DNA of 64,000 nt. Origin: Algoriphagus sp. GTDB lineage: Bacteria > Bacteroidota > Bacteroidia > Cytophagales > Cyclobacteriaceae. Shown one piece after another: positions 46,925-58,200 of the stretch. Position 1 is the first letter of the stretch, and the number at the start of each line of letters is the position of its first letter. The stretch lies in NCBI RefSeq assembly GCF_013373065.1, contig NZ_JABXIN010000002.1:186001-250000 (forward strand). Reading direction: 5' to 3'. The notes under the pieces were generated by a model, which was not told the origin of the DNA, searched no databases, and worked only from the letters and a program-made list of their open reading frames with translations. Position numbers and translations under genes: made by a program.

Positions 46925-47650
46925 ATGAAACGAATCCTATCCATCCTCAAAGAAAAATGGCCGGAATACTTCTTTGAGATTTTGGTACTAATCATCGGTA
47001 TCTATGGGGCTTTTGAGCTGTCAAACTACGGAGAGAACAAAGCTAGAAAACGAGCGGAAATTGAAATCCTCAAAGGCTGCAAAACGGAACTGATGACCGA
47101 TCTGGAGGAAATCAAATTCAACATGAATGAACTCAGGAAAAGCCAGACCGCCCTAAACCTAATCCTTGAAGTTTTAGAAAATGACGGATCCTACCATGAT
47201 TCTCTGGCTTTTCACTTCAATTATACTCTTATCCCTATTCATTTCGTCCACTCGACCAGCTCCTTCGAGACCGCAAAATCAAGGGGCTTGGACATCATTT
47301 CCAACAATGATATCCGAAATAAGCTGATCGCTGTTTATGATTCCCAATATGATTTTTTCCTAAAAGCTGAGCAAGAAGAAATTGCTGAAGTGCAATACCA
47401 AATGAGGCATATACTTCCGGGTCGCTTTGTATCAGGACATAATTTTGAGGGGAAGGATAATACTTTTGACGGAAGTATGGTTCCCAAAGATTTTGAATCC
47501 CTCAAAACTGATCAGGAGTACCATTATTTTATCAAGACCCAACAAAACCGGACTAGATCTTTTTTGGGGTACTTTTATACCAATCTCCAAAAATCAGTAG
47601 AGTCCATGATACACGATTTAGAGGTAGAATTGAAAAGAATCGACAGATAA
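46925..47650 (+). CDS. DUF6090-like membrane protein with KEKWPEY anchor, copy 3
   Basis: This 241-residue protein has the second anchor ([20 protein letters not shown]) but a C-terminal region close to copy 1 at 34961: NDGSYHDSLAFHFN, SFETAKSRGLDIISNNDIR and PKDFESLKTDQEY each have a counterpart there. The anchor and the rest of the protein thus have different closest relatives, which points to exchange of 5' ends between paralogs. Confidence 0.83.
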   Translation: MKRILSILKEKWPEYFFEILVLIIGIYGAFELSNYGENKARKRAEIEILKGCKTELMTDLEEIKFNMNELRKSQTALNLILEVLENDGSYHDSLAFHFNYTLIPIHFVHSTSSFETAKSRGLDIISNNDIRNKLIAVYDSQYDFFLKAEQEEIAEVQYQMRHILPGRFVSGHNFEGKDNTFDGSMVPKDFESLKTDQEYHYFIKTQQNRTRSFLGYFYTNLQKSVESMIHDLEVELKRIDR

Positions 47651-47677
47651 TGACAACCCTATTCATCCACTGATTAT

Positions 47678-48463
47678 ATGATCTCCTTCTTTCGAAAAAT
47701 CCGCCAAAATCTCCTTTCCCAAAATCGGGTCACCCGATACCTGGTATATGCCTTGGGCGAAATTTTTTTAGTTGTTATCGGAATTTTGATTGCACTTCAG
47801 GTGAATAATTGGAATGAAAACCGTCTCGAGCGGCAACTTGAAAAAAAGTATCTCCATGGGCTTCAACGAGATCTAAATCGGGATATTGAAGGCCTCGATC
47901 GGATGACAAACAATCGAAAAGACATCATCAATTCTGCCCTGAAAGTCATGAAAATGAATACTCCAAGTACCCTGGAGGAGCTTCGGGAAGTCAATGATGA
48001 ATTTTTGATGATCCATTTTTGGTATGAGTTCACCCCGAATAACAATACCTTCAATGAATTGACCAGTTCGGGAAATTTAAGCCTAATCAGAAACGACACG
48101 ATCAAAGATCTTCTCATGTCTATGGAAATTTTAAATGCTGAAATTGTCCAAAACAGAAACCACATGCGAAGAGACTATGACCACTATATCTATGATGAGT
48201 TGGCTAATTATGAGTGGCTCCCATTAATCAACTTGGATACCTTGGGAAAGACTAATCGGCTAATTCCCATAGAGGAGGTAAGTGAAGATCGACTTAGAAA
48301 TCTGAATCGAGAAGCCGGAGAAATCATGAATAACAAAGTGATTCGAAACGGGTGGATCTTAGCTATTGCAAATAATGCCTATATGTTGGATCTGTACAAA
48401 GAAATGCGGAAGCAGAATGCCCGATTACAGGATTTAATAGAAAGAGAGCTTCAGGGCTTATGA
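47678..48463 (+). CDS. DUF6090 family membrane protein, copy 11
   Basis: This 261-residue member begins SFFRKIRQNLLSQNRVTR, almost identical in DNA to copy 10, with NNWNENRLERQ after the helix. The central motif NTFNELTSSGNLSLIRNDTIK is canonical, then the protein becomes Asn- and Arg-rich (NRNHMRRDYDHYIYDEL). It lies 27 bp after the previous stop, one of the larger gaps in the array. Confidence 0.88.
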   Translation: MISFFRKIRQNLLSQNRVTRYLVYALGEIFLVVIGILIALQVNNWNENRLERQLEKKYLHGLQRDLNRDIEGLDRMTNNRKDIINSALKVMKMNTPSTLEELREVNDEFLMIHFWYEFTPNNNTFNELTSSGNLSLIRNDTIKDLLMSMEILNAEIVQNRNHMRRDYDHYIYDELANYEWLPLINLDTLGKTNRLIPIEEVSEDRLRNLNREAGEIMNNKVIRNGWILAIANNAYMLDLYKEMRKQNARLQDLIERELQGL

Positions 48464-48476
48464 TAGAGATATACAT

Positions 48477-49217
48477 ATGATTTCATTTTTCAGAAAAATC
48501 CGCCAAAAACTACTCTCGCAAGACCGAATAACCCGATACTTGACCTATGCCGTTGGCGAAATATTTTTAGTGGTACTTGGAATCCTAATCGCCTTGCAAA
48601 TCAATACCTGGAATGATCAACGCATCAATAGGATCAAGGAACGGGCAACTCTTAATGACCTGCATTTGGAGTTTCAGAAAAACAAGCAAAAACTTGACTC
48701 CACCATCACCTATCATAAGGCCATACTTGAAGCTATTCAAGAAGTCATGAGTTTAATGAATGAGCCGGAATCCAGCCTAACCAATCAACCTGTAGACAGT
48801 CTCATCTACCTCTCCATCGATTATTTCGACTATAACCCAAGTCAATCTGTCATTTCCGAACTGATTTCCTCTGGAAAAATGAATCTGATTTCTTCAGATT
48901 CTTTGCGCATCCTAATCTTTGATTGGGTGAGTGAAATAGACGAAAAAACAGAAGGCTATGATACCATGGATGAAATCAGTCAAACTCAAACCCTTCCCTA
49001 CCTAACCAAAAAGGGATCGATGAAAAACATTGACTATAATGGACTCGGGAGAGTAAACGGCCGGTCCAAATTTGGCTTTCAAAATCATAGTTTATTTCAA
49101 GATTTGGAATTCGAAAACCACATGGACAATCAGTTTTGGGCGGTTAGCAATTACTTGCTCAAGCTTGAGCGACTCAAAGAAATCGTAGAGGCCACCTTGG
49201 AGAGAACCAAGCCCTAA
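48477..49217 (+). CDS. DUF6090 family membrane protein, copy 12 (end of array)
   Basis: This 246-residue member has anchor SFFRKIRQKLLSQDRITR and helix ending IALQINTWNDQR. The central motif is VISELISSGKMNLISSDSLR followed by FDWVSEIDE, and TLPYLTKKGSMKNI follows, placing it in the subgroup with 38267 and 40460. It is the last gene before a 564-bp gap. Confidence 0.88.
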   Translation: MISFFRKIRQKLLSQDRITRYLTYAVGEIFLVVLGILIALQINTWNDQRINRIKERATLNDLHLEFQKNKQKLDSTITYHKAILEAIQEVMSLMNEPESSLTNQPVDSLIYLSIDYFDYNPSQSVISELISSGKMNLISSDSLRILIFDWVSEIDEKTEGYDTMDEISQTQTLPYLTKKGSMKNIDYNGLGRVNGRSKFGFQNHSLFQDLEFENHMDNQFWAVSNYLLKLERLKEIVEATLERTKP

Positions 49218-49781
49218 AACCCCAATAGAAGCAGGAGTATTCATAAACTTTTTATTAAAAATTTTAGATAGTAGAAAGCCTTAAATTTTTACAGGAAAAT
49301 GAATAGAAATTTACTTCTAAGTGATTTGTATTCATTGGATTAAACTTTCAAAATTTCGAGTAAATCCTATTGTAAATAGAAGAGGGATTTGTATTTTAGA
49401 AAGAAGAAATTTTAGCTAAAACAGATCTAAATTTCTCATTGCAGAAAAATTTTGGATTAAAAGGCAAGTCTCCTTTCCAAGCTTACTCTGTTAATATCTA
49501 CCCAAAAAATCCCAGAAGGGGATTTTAATTAAGCTTCTTTTGATTTTTTATGAATCTAAGATTGCGCTTGGTAAGGCATAATGCTATTAATCTGGATTTC
49601 CAGATTTCTCTCCCATGAAATCTTCCATGCCTGAAAATCAAAGTGTCTAACTAAGTATGGGAAAAGCATCACTATGGAAGATTCCAAATCAAAGCATGAT
49701 TAAATTACCATTTATCTATACAACTTATTCTTTTTACAATCTTCCCGAGCTAGTACCTCCTCGCTCCCAATTTTCCAAAAT
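49218..49781. other. 564-bp AT-rich intergenic region
   Basis: This gap ends the packed array and precedes the histidine kinase gene, so it should contain the array's transcription end and the kinase promoter. I see no clear hairpin-plus-T terminator, no RNA gene and no convincing coding frame. Confidence 0.5.
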
Positions 49782-52700
49782 ATGAAATCTTTAACCCTCT
49801 CCTCCTTTTGTTCCAAGCACATCTATTTTTTCATGTTGATTGCTTTATTGACACAGGTCAGATTCGAATCACAAGCCCAAATCAACGCTTCCAAAGGAGT
49901 ACCAAGCTATACCAACTATGTGATAGGGGGCAATTCTATGGCCGGGCAGCAAGTTTGGAATGTCAATCAAAACAAGGACGGCTTTCTTTTTGTAGGTACC
50001 AGCTCAGGATTGCAAAAATTTGATGGAAAAAACTGGAATCTTTTAGCTTCTCCAAGCACAGAATTCAACACCAATGTCCGGTCTACATTACTCGCCTCTG
50101 ATGGCACTTTTTACTACGGTTCCTTGGGAGATTTTGGAATTGTAACGTCAGATTCCACAGGCAAGACGATTGAAAAATCCCTTTTGGATGGATTCCCCTC
50201 AGACTTTATCTTCAATGATATCTGGTCTATCCGAGAAAGTAAAGGTAAAATCTACTTCCAGGCACGAGAAGCTATATTCATCTACACTCCAGCAACAAAA
50301 GATCAATCAGGGAACCTCAAAATATGGAAACCTGATACCGAGTTTATGTATGGCTTTAGTCTCAATGGGGAGTACTACGCACATCAAATGAACCTAGGAC
50401 TTTTTAAAGAAAATGATGGTGTTTTAGAATTGATCCCCGAAAGTGAATTTTTGGGAAAAGACCGAGTCCAAGTGCTGCTTTCGTATGATTCCGGAGAGTT
50501 TTTGGTAGGTGCTTTTGCAGGGGGGCTCTTTAGGTATGATGGACAGCATTTTATTCCTTTTCCCACGGCCATTGATTCATTACTACAGGAGAGAAGTCTA
50601 TATAAGGCGCTAGCACTTCCTGATAGTACCTATGCCTTAAGTGTATTAGGTCAAGGATTTTTCATCATAGATCGAAAAGGTGCTATCAAGGCCCACTTTA
50701 ACATTAAAAATTCCATCCCAGATCAAAGCGTCTATGCCTTCCATTTGGATAATACCAACAATCTATGGGTAGGGACCAATAGCGGGCTTTCCAAAATCGA
50801 AATATTCTCTCCCCTTACCCGATTTGATTCCGATACCTATGAAATCGGAAATGCCCTTTCACTCTCGGCTTTCGACAATACCCTTTACATCGGCACTTCT
50901 ACCAGTGTATTATACATTGACAAGTCCGACGGAATTGTCAAAAAAGTGGACGGGACACCCAATACTCAGGTTTTTGATCTGCATGCTGATACCAATGGGG
51001 TTTTGAGTACAGGTGTAGGCATTTATGAAATAAGAGGCAATCAAGCCAGAATTATTCCCCAAACGGCAGGCTATCAAACCTTAAGAATATTGGTGTCTGA
51101 GATGCATAAGGGATATGTTTTCATCAGTGGGAATTTCGGTATTCAGGTTTTTAGAAGGGAATTAGGGAGTAATGGAGAATATCAATACGAAGACATTGGC
51201 CCAATAACAGGTGTTTCACGAGCTGTTTATTCATTGGCTGAAAACGAGGAAGGAGAGCTGTGGGGTGGAACCCAAGCCGGAATATTGTACCGCATTTCTT
51301 TGCCAAAGACAGCTTCCGGAAGATTGGACATCCCCAATTCTCGAGTACAGGAGTATAGTGAAAATGATGGAATCAGAGGGCTATCAGGCCTAGCAGTGGG
51401 ACCCATAGGGGGGAAGGTTTATACATCGGGTATTGATGGCTTTTACTTTTTCAATACTTCCGTCCAAAGCTTTGAGCGCGATCCAGTATTTAGCTTTTCC
51501 GATGAAGTAGCAGATATCAATTTGGATACTTATGGTTTGGGTGTTGGAGAAACCGGCAATGTTTTTTTGGACTTCAAAGGAGAAAAAAGATATGCCGTAA
51601 TACAGCCTGATGGAAGTTTTATTCTGGAAACTTATCCGGTGAATTTAATAACAGCGAGTGGCGTGGCTTCAGGATATACTGAACCAAGTGAGGTCATTTG
51701 GATAGGAACTGACGAAGGATTGATCAGAATAGACCCAAATAAGCAATACAAAACTGACTACCAGATCCCATTGTATTTTACTTCAATTTCGGGTACTGAA
51801 GGTGCTCTTCCTGTTGCAAAATTTTTAAATGGTAAATCCCCCGAAATTCCTTTTAAAGCCAATCGGATTTCTTTCAATTATGCCTCTCCTTTTTTTGTAA
51901 GAGAAAACAAGGTCCAATTTCAAACCTACCTAGAAGGGTATGATGAAGACTGGGAGGACTGGAACGACGAGGTCTCCCGTGAATTCACAAACCTTCCTTA
52001 TGGCGACTATAGTTTCCATGTCCGTGCTAAAAACACCTTCAATACGCTATCCGAAGAAATCACCTATAGCTTCACCATCCTTCCTCCTTGGTATGCTACC
52101 TGGTGGGCATTCACGCTCTATTTCTTAGGGTTTGCATTGTTGGTTTATGCATTGGTCAAAATACAGACAAACAGGGTTTTAGCCCGAGAAAAAGAGAAAA
52201 ACAGGGAAAAAGAATTGGCTCATGCCAAAGAAATCGAAAAAGCCTACGAGGAACTTAAATCGACCCAATCCCAACTGATCCATGCTGAAAAAATGGCCTC
52301 TCTTGGTGAACTCACCGCGGGTATAGCCCATGAAATCCAAAACCCTTTGAATTTTGTGAACAATTTCTCCGAAGTAAGTGAGGAATTGGTAGAGGAAATG
52401 AATGAGGAGCTGGAAAATGGAAACCTGGAGGATGCCAAGTCAATTGGAAAAGATCTAAAAGAAAACCTCAGTAAAATCAAGCATCATGGAAAACGGGCTG
52501 ATTCCATCGTCAAGGGCATGCTCGAACATAGTAGGGGAAGCAATACAGAAAAAAAGCTGACCAACCTGAATGCTTTGGCCGATGAATTTCTGAGGCTCAG
52601 TTATCATGGTTTGAAAGCAAAAGACAAAAACTTTTCGGCAGATTTCGAGGCAGATTTAAACCCGGATATTCCAAAAGTTAAGGTGGTATCTCAGGATATA

Positions 52701-53072
52701 GGAAGGGTATTTCTCAACCTGATCAACAATGCCTTCTACGCTTGCGCTGAGCGGAGTCGAAGTGCCTTTAAAAATGGGAACGAAGCCTATTTACCCAAGG
52801 TAACCGTCCAATCCCGTTTGGTGGAATTGGGAGGCTCAGGCGGGGTAGAGATTTGCGTCAAGGACAACGGGGGTGGAATTCCCAAAGCCATCATCGATAA
52901 AATCTTCCAACCCTTCTTTACTACCAAACCTACAGGTAGTGGGACAGGATTGGGTTTGAGTTTAAGCTATGACATTATCAAAGCACATGGGGGTGATCTT
53001 CGGGTGAAGAGTATCGAAGGTGAAGGCACCGAAATGATCATCTATTTACCGATTGAATCTGAGGATAAATGA
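49782..53072 (+). CDS. Two-component-regulator propeller histidine kinase
   Basis: This 1096-residue sensor has a signal anchor, then a periplasmic seven-bladed-type propeller region (residues ~35-650, repeats such as [18 protein letters not shown] and [13 protein letters not shown]), a Y_Y_Y domain (~693-770, with [12 protein letters not shown]) and a membrane helix (~774-794). The cytosolic kinase has His850 in [17 protein letters not shown] and an ATPase domain with [16 protein letters not shown] and GTGLGLSLS. No receiver or AraC domain is fused, so a separate response regulator is needed. A CAERSRS repeat peptide (988-994) interrupts the ATPase domain just after the N-box. Confidence 0.93.
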   Translation: MKSLTLSSFCSKHIYFFMLIALLTQVRFESQAQINASKGVPSYTNYVIGGNSMAGQQVWNVNQNKDGFLFVGTSSGLQKFDGKNWNLLASPSTEFNTNVRSTLLASDGTFYYGSLGDFGIVTSDSTGKTIEKSLLDGFPSDFIFNDIWSIRESKGKIYFQAREAIFIYTPATKDQSGNLKIWKPDTEFMYGFSLNGEYYAHQMNLGLFKENDGVLELIPESEFLGKDRVQVLLSYDSGEFLVGAFAGGLFRYDGQHFIPFPTAIDSLLQERSLYKALALPDSTYALSVLGQGFFIIDRKGAIKAHFNIKNSIPDQSVYAFHLDNTNNLWVGTNSGLSKIEIFSPLTRFDSDTYEIGNALSLSAFDNTLYIGTSTSVLYIDKSDGIVKKVDGTPNTQVFDLHADTNGVLSTGVGIYEIRGNQARIIPQTAGYQTLRILVSEMHKGYVFISGNFGIQVFRRELGSNGEYQYEDIGPITGVSRAVYSLAENEEGELWGGTQAGILYRISLPKTASGRLDIPNSRVQEYSENDGIRGLSGLAVGPIGGKVYTSGIDGFYFFNTSVQSFERDPVFSFSDEVADINLDTYGLGVGETGNVFLDFKGEKRYAVIQPDGSFILETYPVNLITASGVASGYTEPSEVIWIGTDEGLIRIDPNKQYKTDYQIPLYFTSISGTEGALPVAKFLNGKSPEIPFKANRISFNYASPFFVRENKVQFQTYLEGYDEDWEDWNDEVSREFTNLPYGDYSFHVRAKNTFNTLSEEITYSFTILPPWYATWWAFTLYFLGFALLVYALVKIQTNRVLAREKEKNREKELAHAKEIEKAYEELKSTQSQLIHAEKMASLGELTAGIAHEIQNPLNFVNNFSEVSEELVEEMNEELENGNLEDAKSIGKDLKENLSKIKHHGKRADSIVKGMLEHSRGSNTEKKLTNLNALADEFLRLSYHGLKAKDKNFSADFEADLNPDIPKVKVVSQDIGRVFLNLINNAFYACAERSRSAFKNGNEAYLPKVTVQSRLVELGGSGGVEICVKDNGGGIPKAIIDKIFQPFFTTKPTGSGTGLGLSLSYDIIKAHGGDLRVKSIEGEGTEMIIYLPIESEDK
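52743..52763 (+). repeat. In-frame CAERSRS-type dispersed repeat inside the kinase gene
   Basis: TGCGCTGAGCGGAGTCGAAG lies in frame in the kinase ATPase domain and encodes Cys-Ala-Glu-Arg-Ser-Arg-Ser. Its core matches the intergenic inverted repeat near 3984. The related kinase at 55245-61115 lacks the insertion at this place (NNAFDAMRDK). Confidence 0.7.
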
Positions 53073-53622
53073 CAACAGATAAGGAAAGGATCGCCCTTAA
53101 AATCTACGAGTTGTATTGGAAAAACTATATCAAAAGGGGACTTAGAATCTTTCGCCTCCAAGCTTGACGAGAAGTATGAAATGATTGGCACCTCGGAAAG
53201 TGAAATTGCCCATAATAAGGAAGAAAGCATTGCCTTTTTCAAAGGCCAAATGCAGGAAGTAGTCGGAAAGACCAATATGCGAAACCACCAAATTTTCTCC
53301 TAGGCAACCAATGATCTAGTATTGATCATTGAAAGCTGCGATATCTAAGTTATGGGCGAACCGGAATGGACTTTCTATTCCAAAATTCGAATCTCTACCT
53401 TCCTGCCTGAGACAAAATCCGGCTGGAAAGTGCTTCAACAGCATGGTTCTTTTCCCGATATGCGGGTACAGGAAGGTGAAACGATGGCTATCGAAAATCC
53501 TGTCGAGCAGGAAATGGTCCATCAGATGCTTGCCTCACAGGACGGTCACTTTATGGTACATATGAAAGGAAAAGCGCTGAGGGAATTTGAGGCCCATTGA
53601 AAAGAGGAAAATCAATTCTTGA
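53069..53622 (+). pseudogene. Decayed, internally deleted paralog of the giant sensor kinase N-terminus
   Basis: Starting with an ATGA overlap at the kinase stop, this matches the first ~290 codons of the gene at 55245 (KYEMIGTSESEIAHNKEESI, WTFYSKIRISTFLPET, QQHGSFPDMRV). It carries a frameshift near 53142, in-frame stops near 53303, 53347 and 53598, and a ~315-bp deletion that joins MAIEN directly to PVEQEMVHQML. The last ~110 bp are about 95% identical to 55990-56100, so the duplication is recent. No functional product is expected. Confidence 0.85.
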
Positions 53623-53861
53623 TATGTTTAAGACATTGGTAAATGCTATAACGTCTGCCCAATCGACTTTTATTCACCTGCATAACAAATTCTATTTCTC
53701 TTTATTTAAAAGCGCCCCCTCTATATATTTTTTTGATGAAAAAGTAGGATTATTCTTGATAAGAATGGATTAAATCGAGTTGTTATTGAATGATTTTTAA
53801 TAATTTATAATTAAATTAAGAGAACTTACAGACTTTTATATTTTACCTAAATCCCAGCCTA

Positions 53862-54791
53862 ATGAAAAATATAACAACTCTTGTAATCGTAGCTCTACTT
53901 ACAACCTTGCATTTAAGTGCCCAAACCTTCGAAGAATGGGCAAATTTGGATGATAAAAAGTTTGAAAAAACTGCTGCTGAGGTGATTCATAATACTTTCG
54001 AGGTTAAAAAGTTTGCCCTTTCAGATGAAGATTTACCGAAATTTGAAAAAATAGGGTTACTCAGCTTTAGTGTTTTTGATCCCGCCTCTTTCGAAAAAAC
54101 TAACCTCTATTCGTATCAGAGTATAACTATGAGTCAATTGGGAGGAATTTACCTGATCGATGCCATTTTCAAAAAGACCTACTTCCCCATGAATGATAGG
54201 GTACATCAAAACCATGATGTTTATATTCTTCTTCCTGATAATTACAATGACACTGATCAAAAGAAAAAAATCTATGAAGATACAGAATTTGAAATTTCTG
54301 GTTTATTTAAAGCAACAGCTGCTGCTGAAAAGAAAATTAGAGGAGGGTTACTTCCTGATGTGAAAGTGGATATTCCTGGACTTAAACGAGTTGGTTATGC
54401 CAATGCTGATCCAAAAATTTGGAGGGCAGTCGGTAAGCTTGCAGGAGAACTTGATTTGGATGCTTTTTTAATCATTGAAAATTATTTCACTTCCGATAAA
54501 AAAGGAACATATTTAACTGCGGTTACAATGACATTGATTGGGCCTAATCCTGTCCCATATCGGGAGGAAAACGAAAAGAAATTCGCTCCAATAGGTCCTT
54601 TAAAAGGTTATTTGGAAGGACTTGTACTTGGATCCATTCGGATGGAGCCTCCAAAAGAAGCAATTAAGGTTATTACTTACACAGATGGAATGGGAGGTAT
54701 CAATATCGATGGAATGGATCTTTTTTATTCTAGAATGGTCGATTACCTGCTGACAGACACTAAAGAAGCATTTGATGAAATCCGGAAATAA
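53862..54791 (+). CDS. Exported protein of unknown function
   Basis: This 309-residue protein has a clear signal peptide ending near LHLSAQ. I do not recognise the family. It has two alpha/beta-like parts: an N-terminal segment with FEKIGLLSFSVFDPASF and a later part with VPGLKRVGYAN-like and KLAGELDLDAFLIIENYF blocks. This alternation recalls exported proteins that assemble cell-envelope lipid- or ligand-binding folds, but that is only an impression. It stands alone between a pseudogene and a 453-bp gap, separated from the sensor genes. Confidence 0.75.
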   Translation: MKNITTLVIVALLTTLHLSAQTFEEWANLDDKKFEKTAAEVIHNTFEVKKFALSDEDLPKFEKIGLLSFSVFDPASFEKTNLYSYQSITMSQLGGIYLIDAIFKKTYFPMNDRVHQNHDVYILLPDNYNDTDQKKKIYEDTEFEISGLFKATAAAEKKIRGGLLPDVKVDIPGLKRVGYANADPKIWRAVGKLAGELDLDAFLIIENYFTSDKKGTYLTAVTMTLIGPNPVPYREENEKKFAPIGPLKGYLEGLVLGSIRMEPPKEAIKVITYTDGMGGINIDGMDLFYSRMVDYLLTDTKEAFDEIRK

Positions 54792-55244
54792 GTCAACCCA
54801 ATAATATTTAAATTAACCAAAATACTATCCAAACATAGATACTCATAAGAGGAGGCATGGTTGGATTTTTTAGATCCAGTTAATCACCTTAAACTGGTCA
54901 TAATCATTATCTCGATAATCAACAGCTCTAAATCCTAAAACAGCAAAAACCTAAAACAGAGTTTTTGGAATTGAATTATTTCAAGTTAGCTTAATACAAC
55001 TACTATCCATTTTTTCAAAAAGCCCAAGAAAATCAAGGAGATAAATAAGATGGTTTTGATAGGATTTTGTATTTTGAGAAGACCAAACTATTTCCTTGAA
55101 GACTAAGCCATCAGATTCTGCTCTTTTCTTTTTACCAGTCGATAATTTCTAACACGAATTACTTCCTGCTTTTATCTGGAAAAGAGACTTTACGCCTCAT
55201 AGTATCCTGTAAAGGATCCTTGTTTTTACTTTAATTCTTTTCCA
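54792..55244. other. 453-bp AT-rich intergenic region with a small palindrome
   Basis: No gene is visible. ATTATC-TC-GATAAT at 54906-54919 is a perfect six-base inverted repeat with a two-base spacer, and could be a regulator site or chance in AT-rich DNA. The promoter of the giant sensor gene should lie in this interval. Confidence 0.45.
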
Positions 55245-58200
55245 ATGAAGGAAAAAAATACCCGTATAGACCGGGCACTTGAAGTCTATCATACTTACTG
55301 GGATAGCTATCTGAGATTCGATGTAGAGTCCTTTGCTTCCACCTTGGACGATGGCTATGAAATGATCGGAACCTCTGAAACCGAAATCTGCCACTCCAAA
55401 GAAGAGGGTATTGCTTTTTTAAAGGCTCAACGAGATGAATTGGGAGGCAGAGCCGAAATGAGAAATCGGAAAATCCATTCAATTTTAATTGAACCACACG
55501 TATTGATCAATGAGACCTGTGACATATACGTATGGACCGAAGAGGAATGGAGTTTTTATGCCACTATTCGAATCTCCACCCTCCTGCGGGAAACTTCTGA
55601 AGGCTGGAAAGTAGCCCAACAACATGGTTCATTTCCAGATATGCGAGTGGGTGAAGGGCAAACCCTGGCAATCGAAAAAATCAGCAGAGAAAATCAGGAA
55701 CTCCGTGAAGCTGTGAAGCGCCGGACCGTCGAGTTGGAGCAAAAAAACCGCGAATTAGAGATTGAGGCCGGTCTTGAACGAGTAAGAGCCGTTGCGATGG
55801 GGATGAAAAAGCCTGAAGACTTACTTGATGTGTGTCAAGTAATTTCGAGTCAGCTGGAAGAGTTTGGAGTGGATCAAATCCGAAACATTCAGATTGCCAT
55901 CATCGATGAAAAAGCAGGTCTCTACAGCTGCTACCAGTATTTTCCAGCGTATGATCAGACCACCATCGAAGAAACCGAATATTTCAAAAATCCTGTCGAG
56001 CAGGAAATGGTCCATCAGATGCTTGCCTCACGGGACGGACACTTTATGGGGCATATGAAAGGAAAAGCGCTGAGGGAATTTGAGGCCCACAGAAAAGAGG
56101 AAAATCATTTCCCTGATCCTTTGATTGAAGAAAGCTCCGAATTGGGGTATTGCTTTCTTTCTATTGGCGAAGGTGGGCTGGGGATCACTCGCTATAAAGC
56201 GATCAAGGAAGAGGAGTTAAACTTATTCAAGCGCTTCCATATGGTTTTTTCCTTGGCCTATCAGCGATTCATCGATATCCAAAAAGCAGAAGCACAGGCA
56301 CGAGAGGCGCAGATCGAAGTAGCACTAGAAAGAGCCCGTACCCAAAGTATGCTGATGCAGCATTCGGACGAGATCAAAACCATTTCCAACACTTTCCATC
56401 AGCAATTATTAGAATTGGGAATCCCTTCTGAGTTTTCTTATGTCTGGCTCCCGGATGAATCAAACCAAGAACATCAATTTTGGGCGAGTTGGTCCGAAAC
56501 CGAAAATGGAAAAACACTCTTTAAAAGCAAACAGATCACCTATCCACTTGATAAATCAGAACCCTATACCAAAGCTTGTTTTGACGCCTGGGCCCAACCC
56601 GAAATTATCCTGGAAGAATTCATTGCTCCAGATCAGGTTGAAGGATTTTTTGAGGTATGGAAAGAATTACTGGATGGAGCAAAAAAACTCAAAGCAGAAT
56701 TATTTCCTGAAGGAATCTTCTACTCAGAAGCATACATGCGCTATGGATGTTTCGGGATCAATATCCGACGAAAACTAACTGAAGAGGAAAAAACCATTCT
56801 AAAGCGGTTCTCCACTGAATTTGAAAGAGCATACACCCGTTTCCTGGATCTAAAAAAAGCTGAAGAACAAGCAAGAAACGCACAAATTGAGGCAGCTCTT
56901 GAAAGGGTTCGAGCCAGATCTATGGCCATGCATTCAAGTTCCGAACTTGCTGATACTGCATTGGTGGTTTTCCAAGAATTGAATAAGCTGGGAATCGATT
57001 CTGTACGAGTAGGTATTGCTTTGGTAGATTTAGATCAGGGTCAGGCAGAGCTTTGGCTTGTCACTGAGAAAGATGGAAAAGCTGAAACCAAAATTCTAGG
57101 AAAGGCAAATAGCGAGCAACATGAATTTTACAAAAACTATATAGAAGCAGCCCGACAAAAGAAAGACTACTTTTTCGCTGAAATGGAAGGTAAGGAGCTG
57201 AAAGAATATTACGAAGTTGCAACAAAGGCTTTGAATGTACCCAAACCTGAAGTTTTTCCTGATCGTGAATTCTATTATAGTTTCTTCTTCAATGAAGGTT
57301 CAATAAACATCATTGCTAGACAAGAGCTTAATCCAGAGGAGCAAACTATTGGACTCCGCTTCGCCAAGGTTTTTGGATTAATCTATAGGCGCTTTCTTGA
57401 CCTCCAAAAAGCAGAAGCCCAAGCCCGAGAAGCTCAAATTGAAACTGCTCTTGAACGGGTGAGAAGCCGCTCTATTGGCATGCAAAAAAGTGATGAGCTC
57501 CGTGATGTCATCCAGATCATCTTTGAACAATTGGTTCAATTAAATTTCAAAATTGATAATGCAGGTTTTGTGATTGACTATCAAGAAACCGATGATTTCA
57601 AAATTTGGATGACAGATGCTTTTGCTGAATATCCAACCCAGCAATTTATACCCTACTTTGATCATGTGATCAATCGGGAATATTTAACCCATAGAGATCA
57701 TGGGCAGGGACAGCTCTTCACCAAAGTCTATTCTCAGGAAGAAAAAAACAGCTGGCTACTTACTGTTTGGAAATATTTACCAGAAGCACCGAAAGAAATA
57801 ACGGATGCTTTGCTGGATTCACCCGGCTTAGCTATTTCACGAATTCTCATGAAGAATATCGGGCTTTATATTATTGATTATTCGGCCACTCCTTTTTCTG
57901 GAATTCAAAATGAAATACTTGTCCGATTCGCGAGAGTTTTTGAGCAAACCTATATCCGCTTCAATGACTTAAAACAGGTCGAGGAAAGAAATAGAGAAGC
58001 ACAGATCGAATTAGCACTAGAGCGTATCCGAGCACAGGTCACAGCCATGCAGGAGTCATCCGATCTCTTGGAAATCATGGTTACCATGCGAAGCGAATTT
58101 GTAAAGCTGGGCCATGAAGCACATTACTTCTGGCATATGCGATGGCTTCCAGAAACTTATGAAAAAGCCATGACTTCTGGGGATGGTACCCAAATCGGTA

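Noticed and set aside
34961-49217. Array as a toxin-immunity or polymorphic toxin locus
   Set aside because: No nuclease, pore-forming toxin, Rhs or secretion-system domains were seen; only the channel-like protein is a possible effector.
49218-49781. Possible Bacteroidota -33/-7 promoter (TTTG and TAxxTTTG)
   Set aside because: Several partial matches exist in this AT-rich DNA but none had both boxes at proper spacing.
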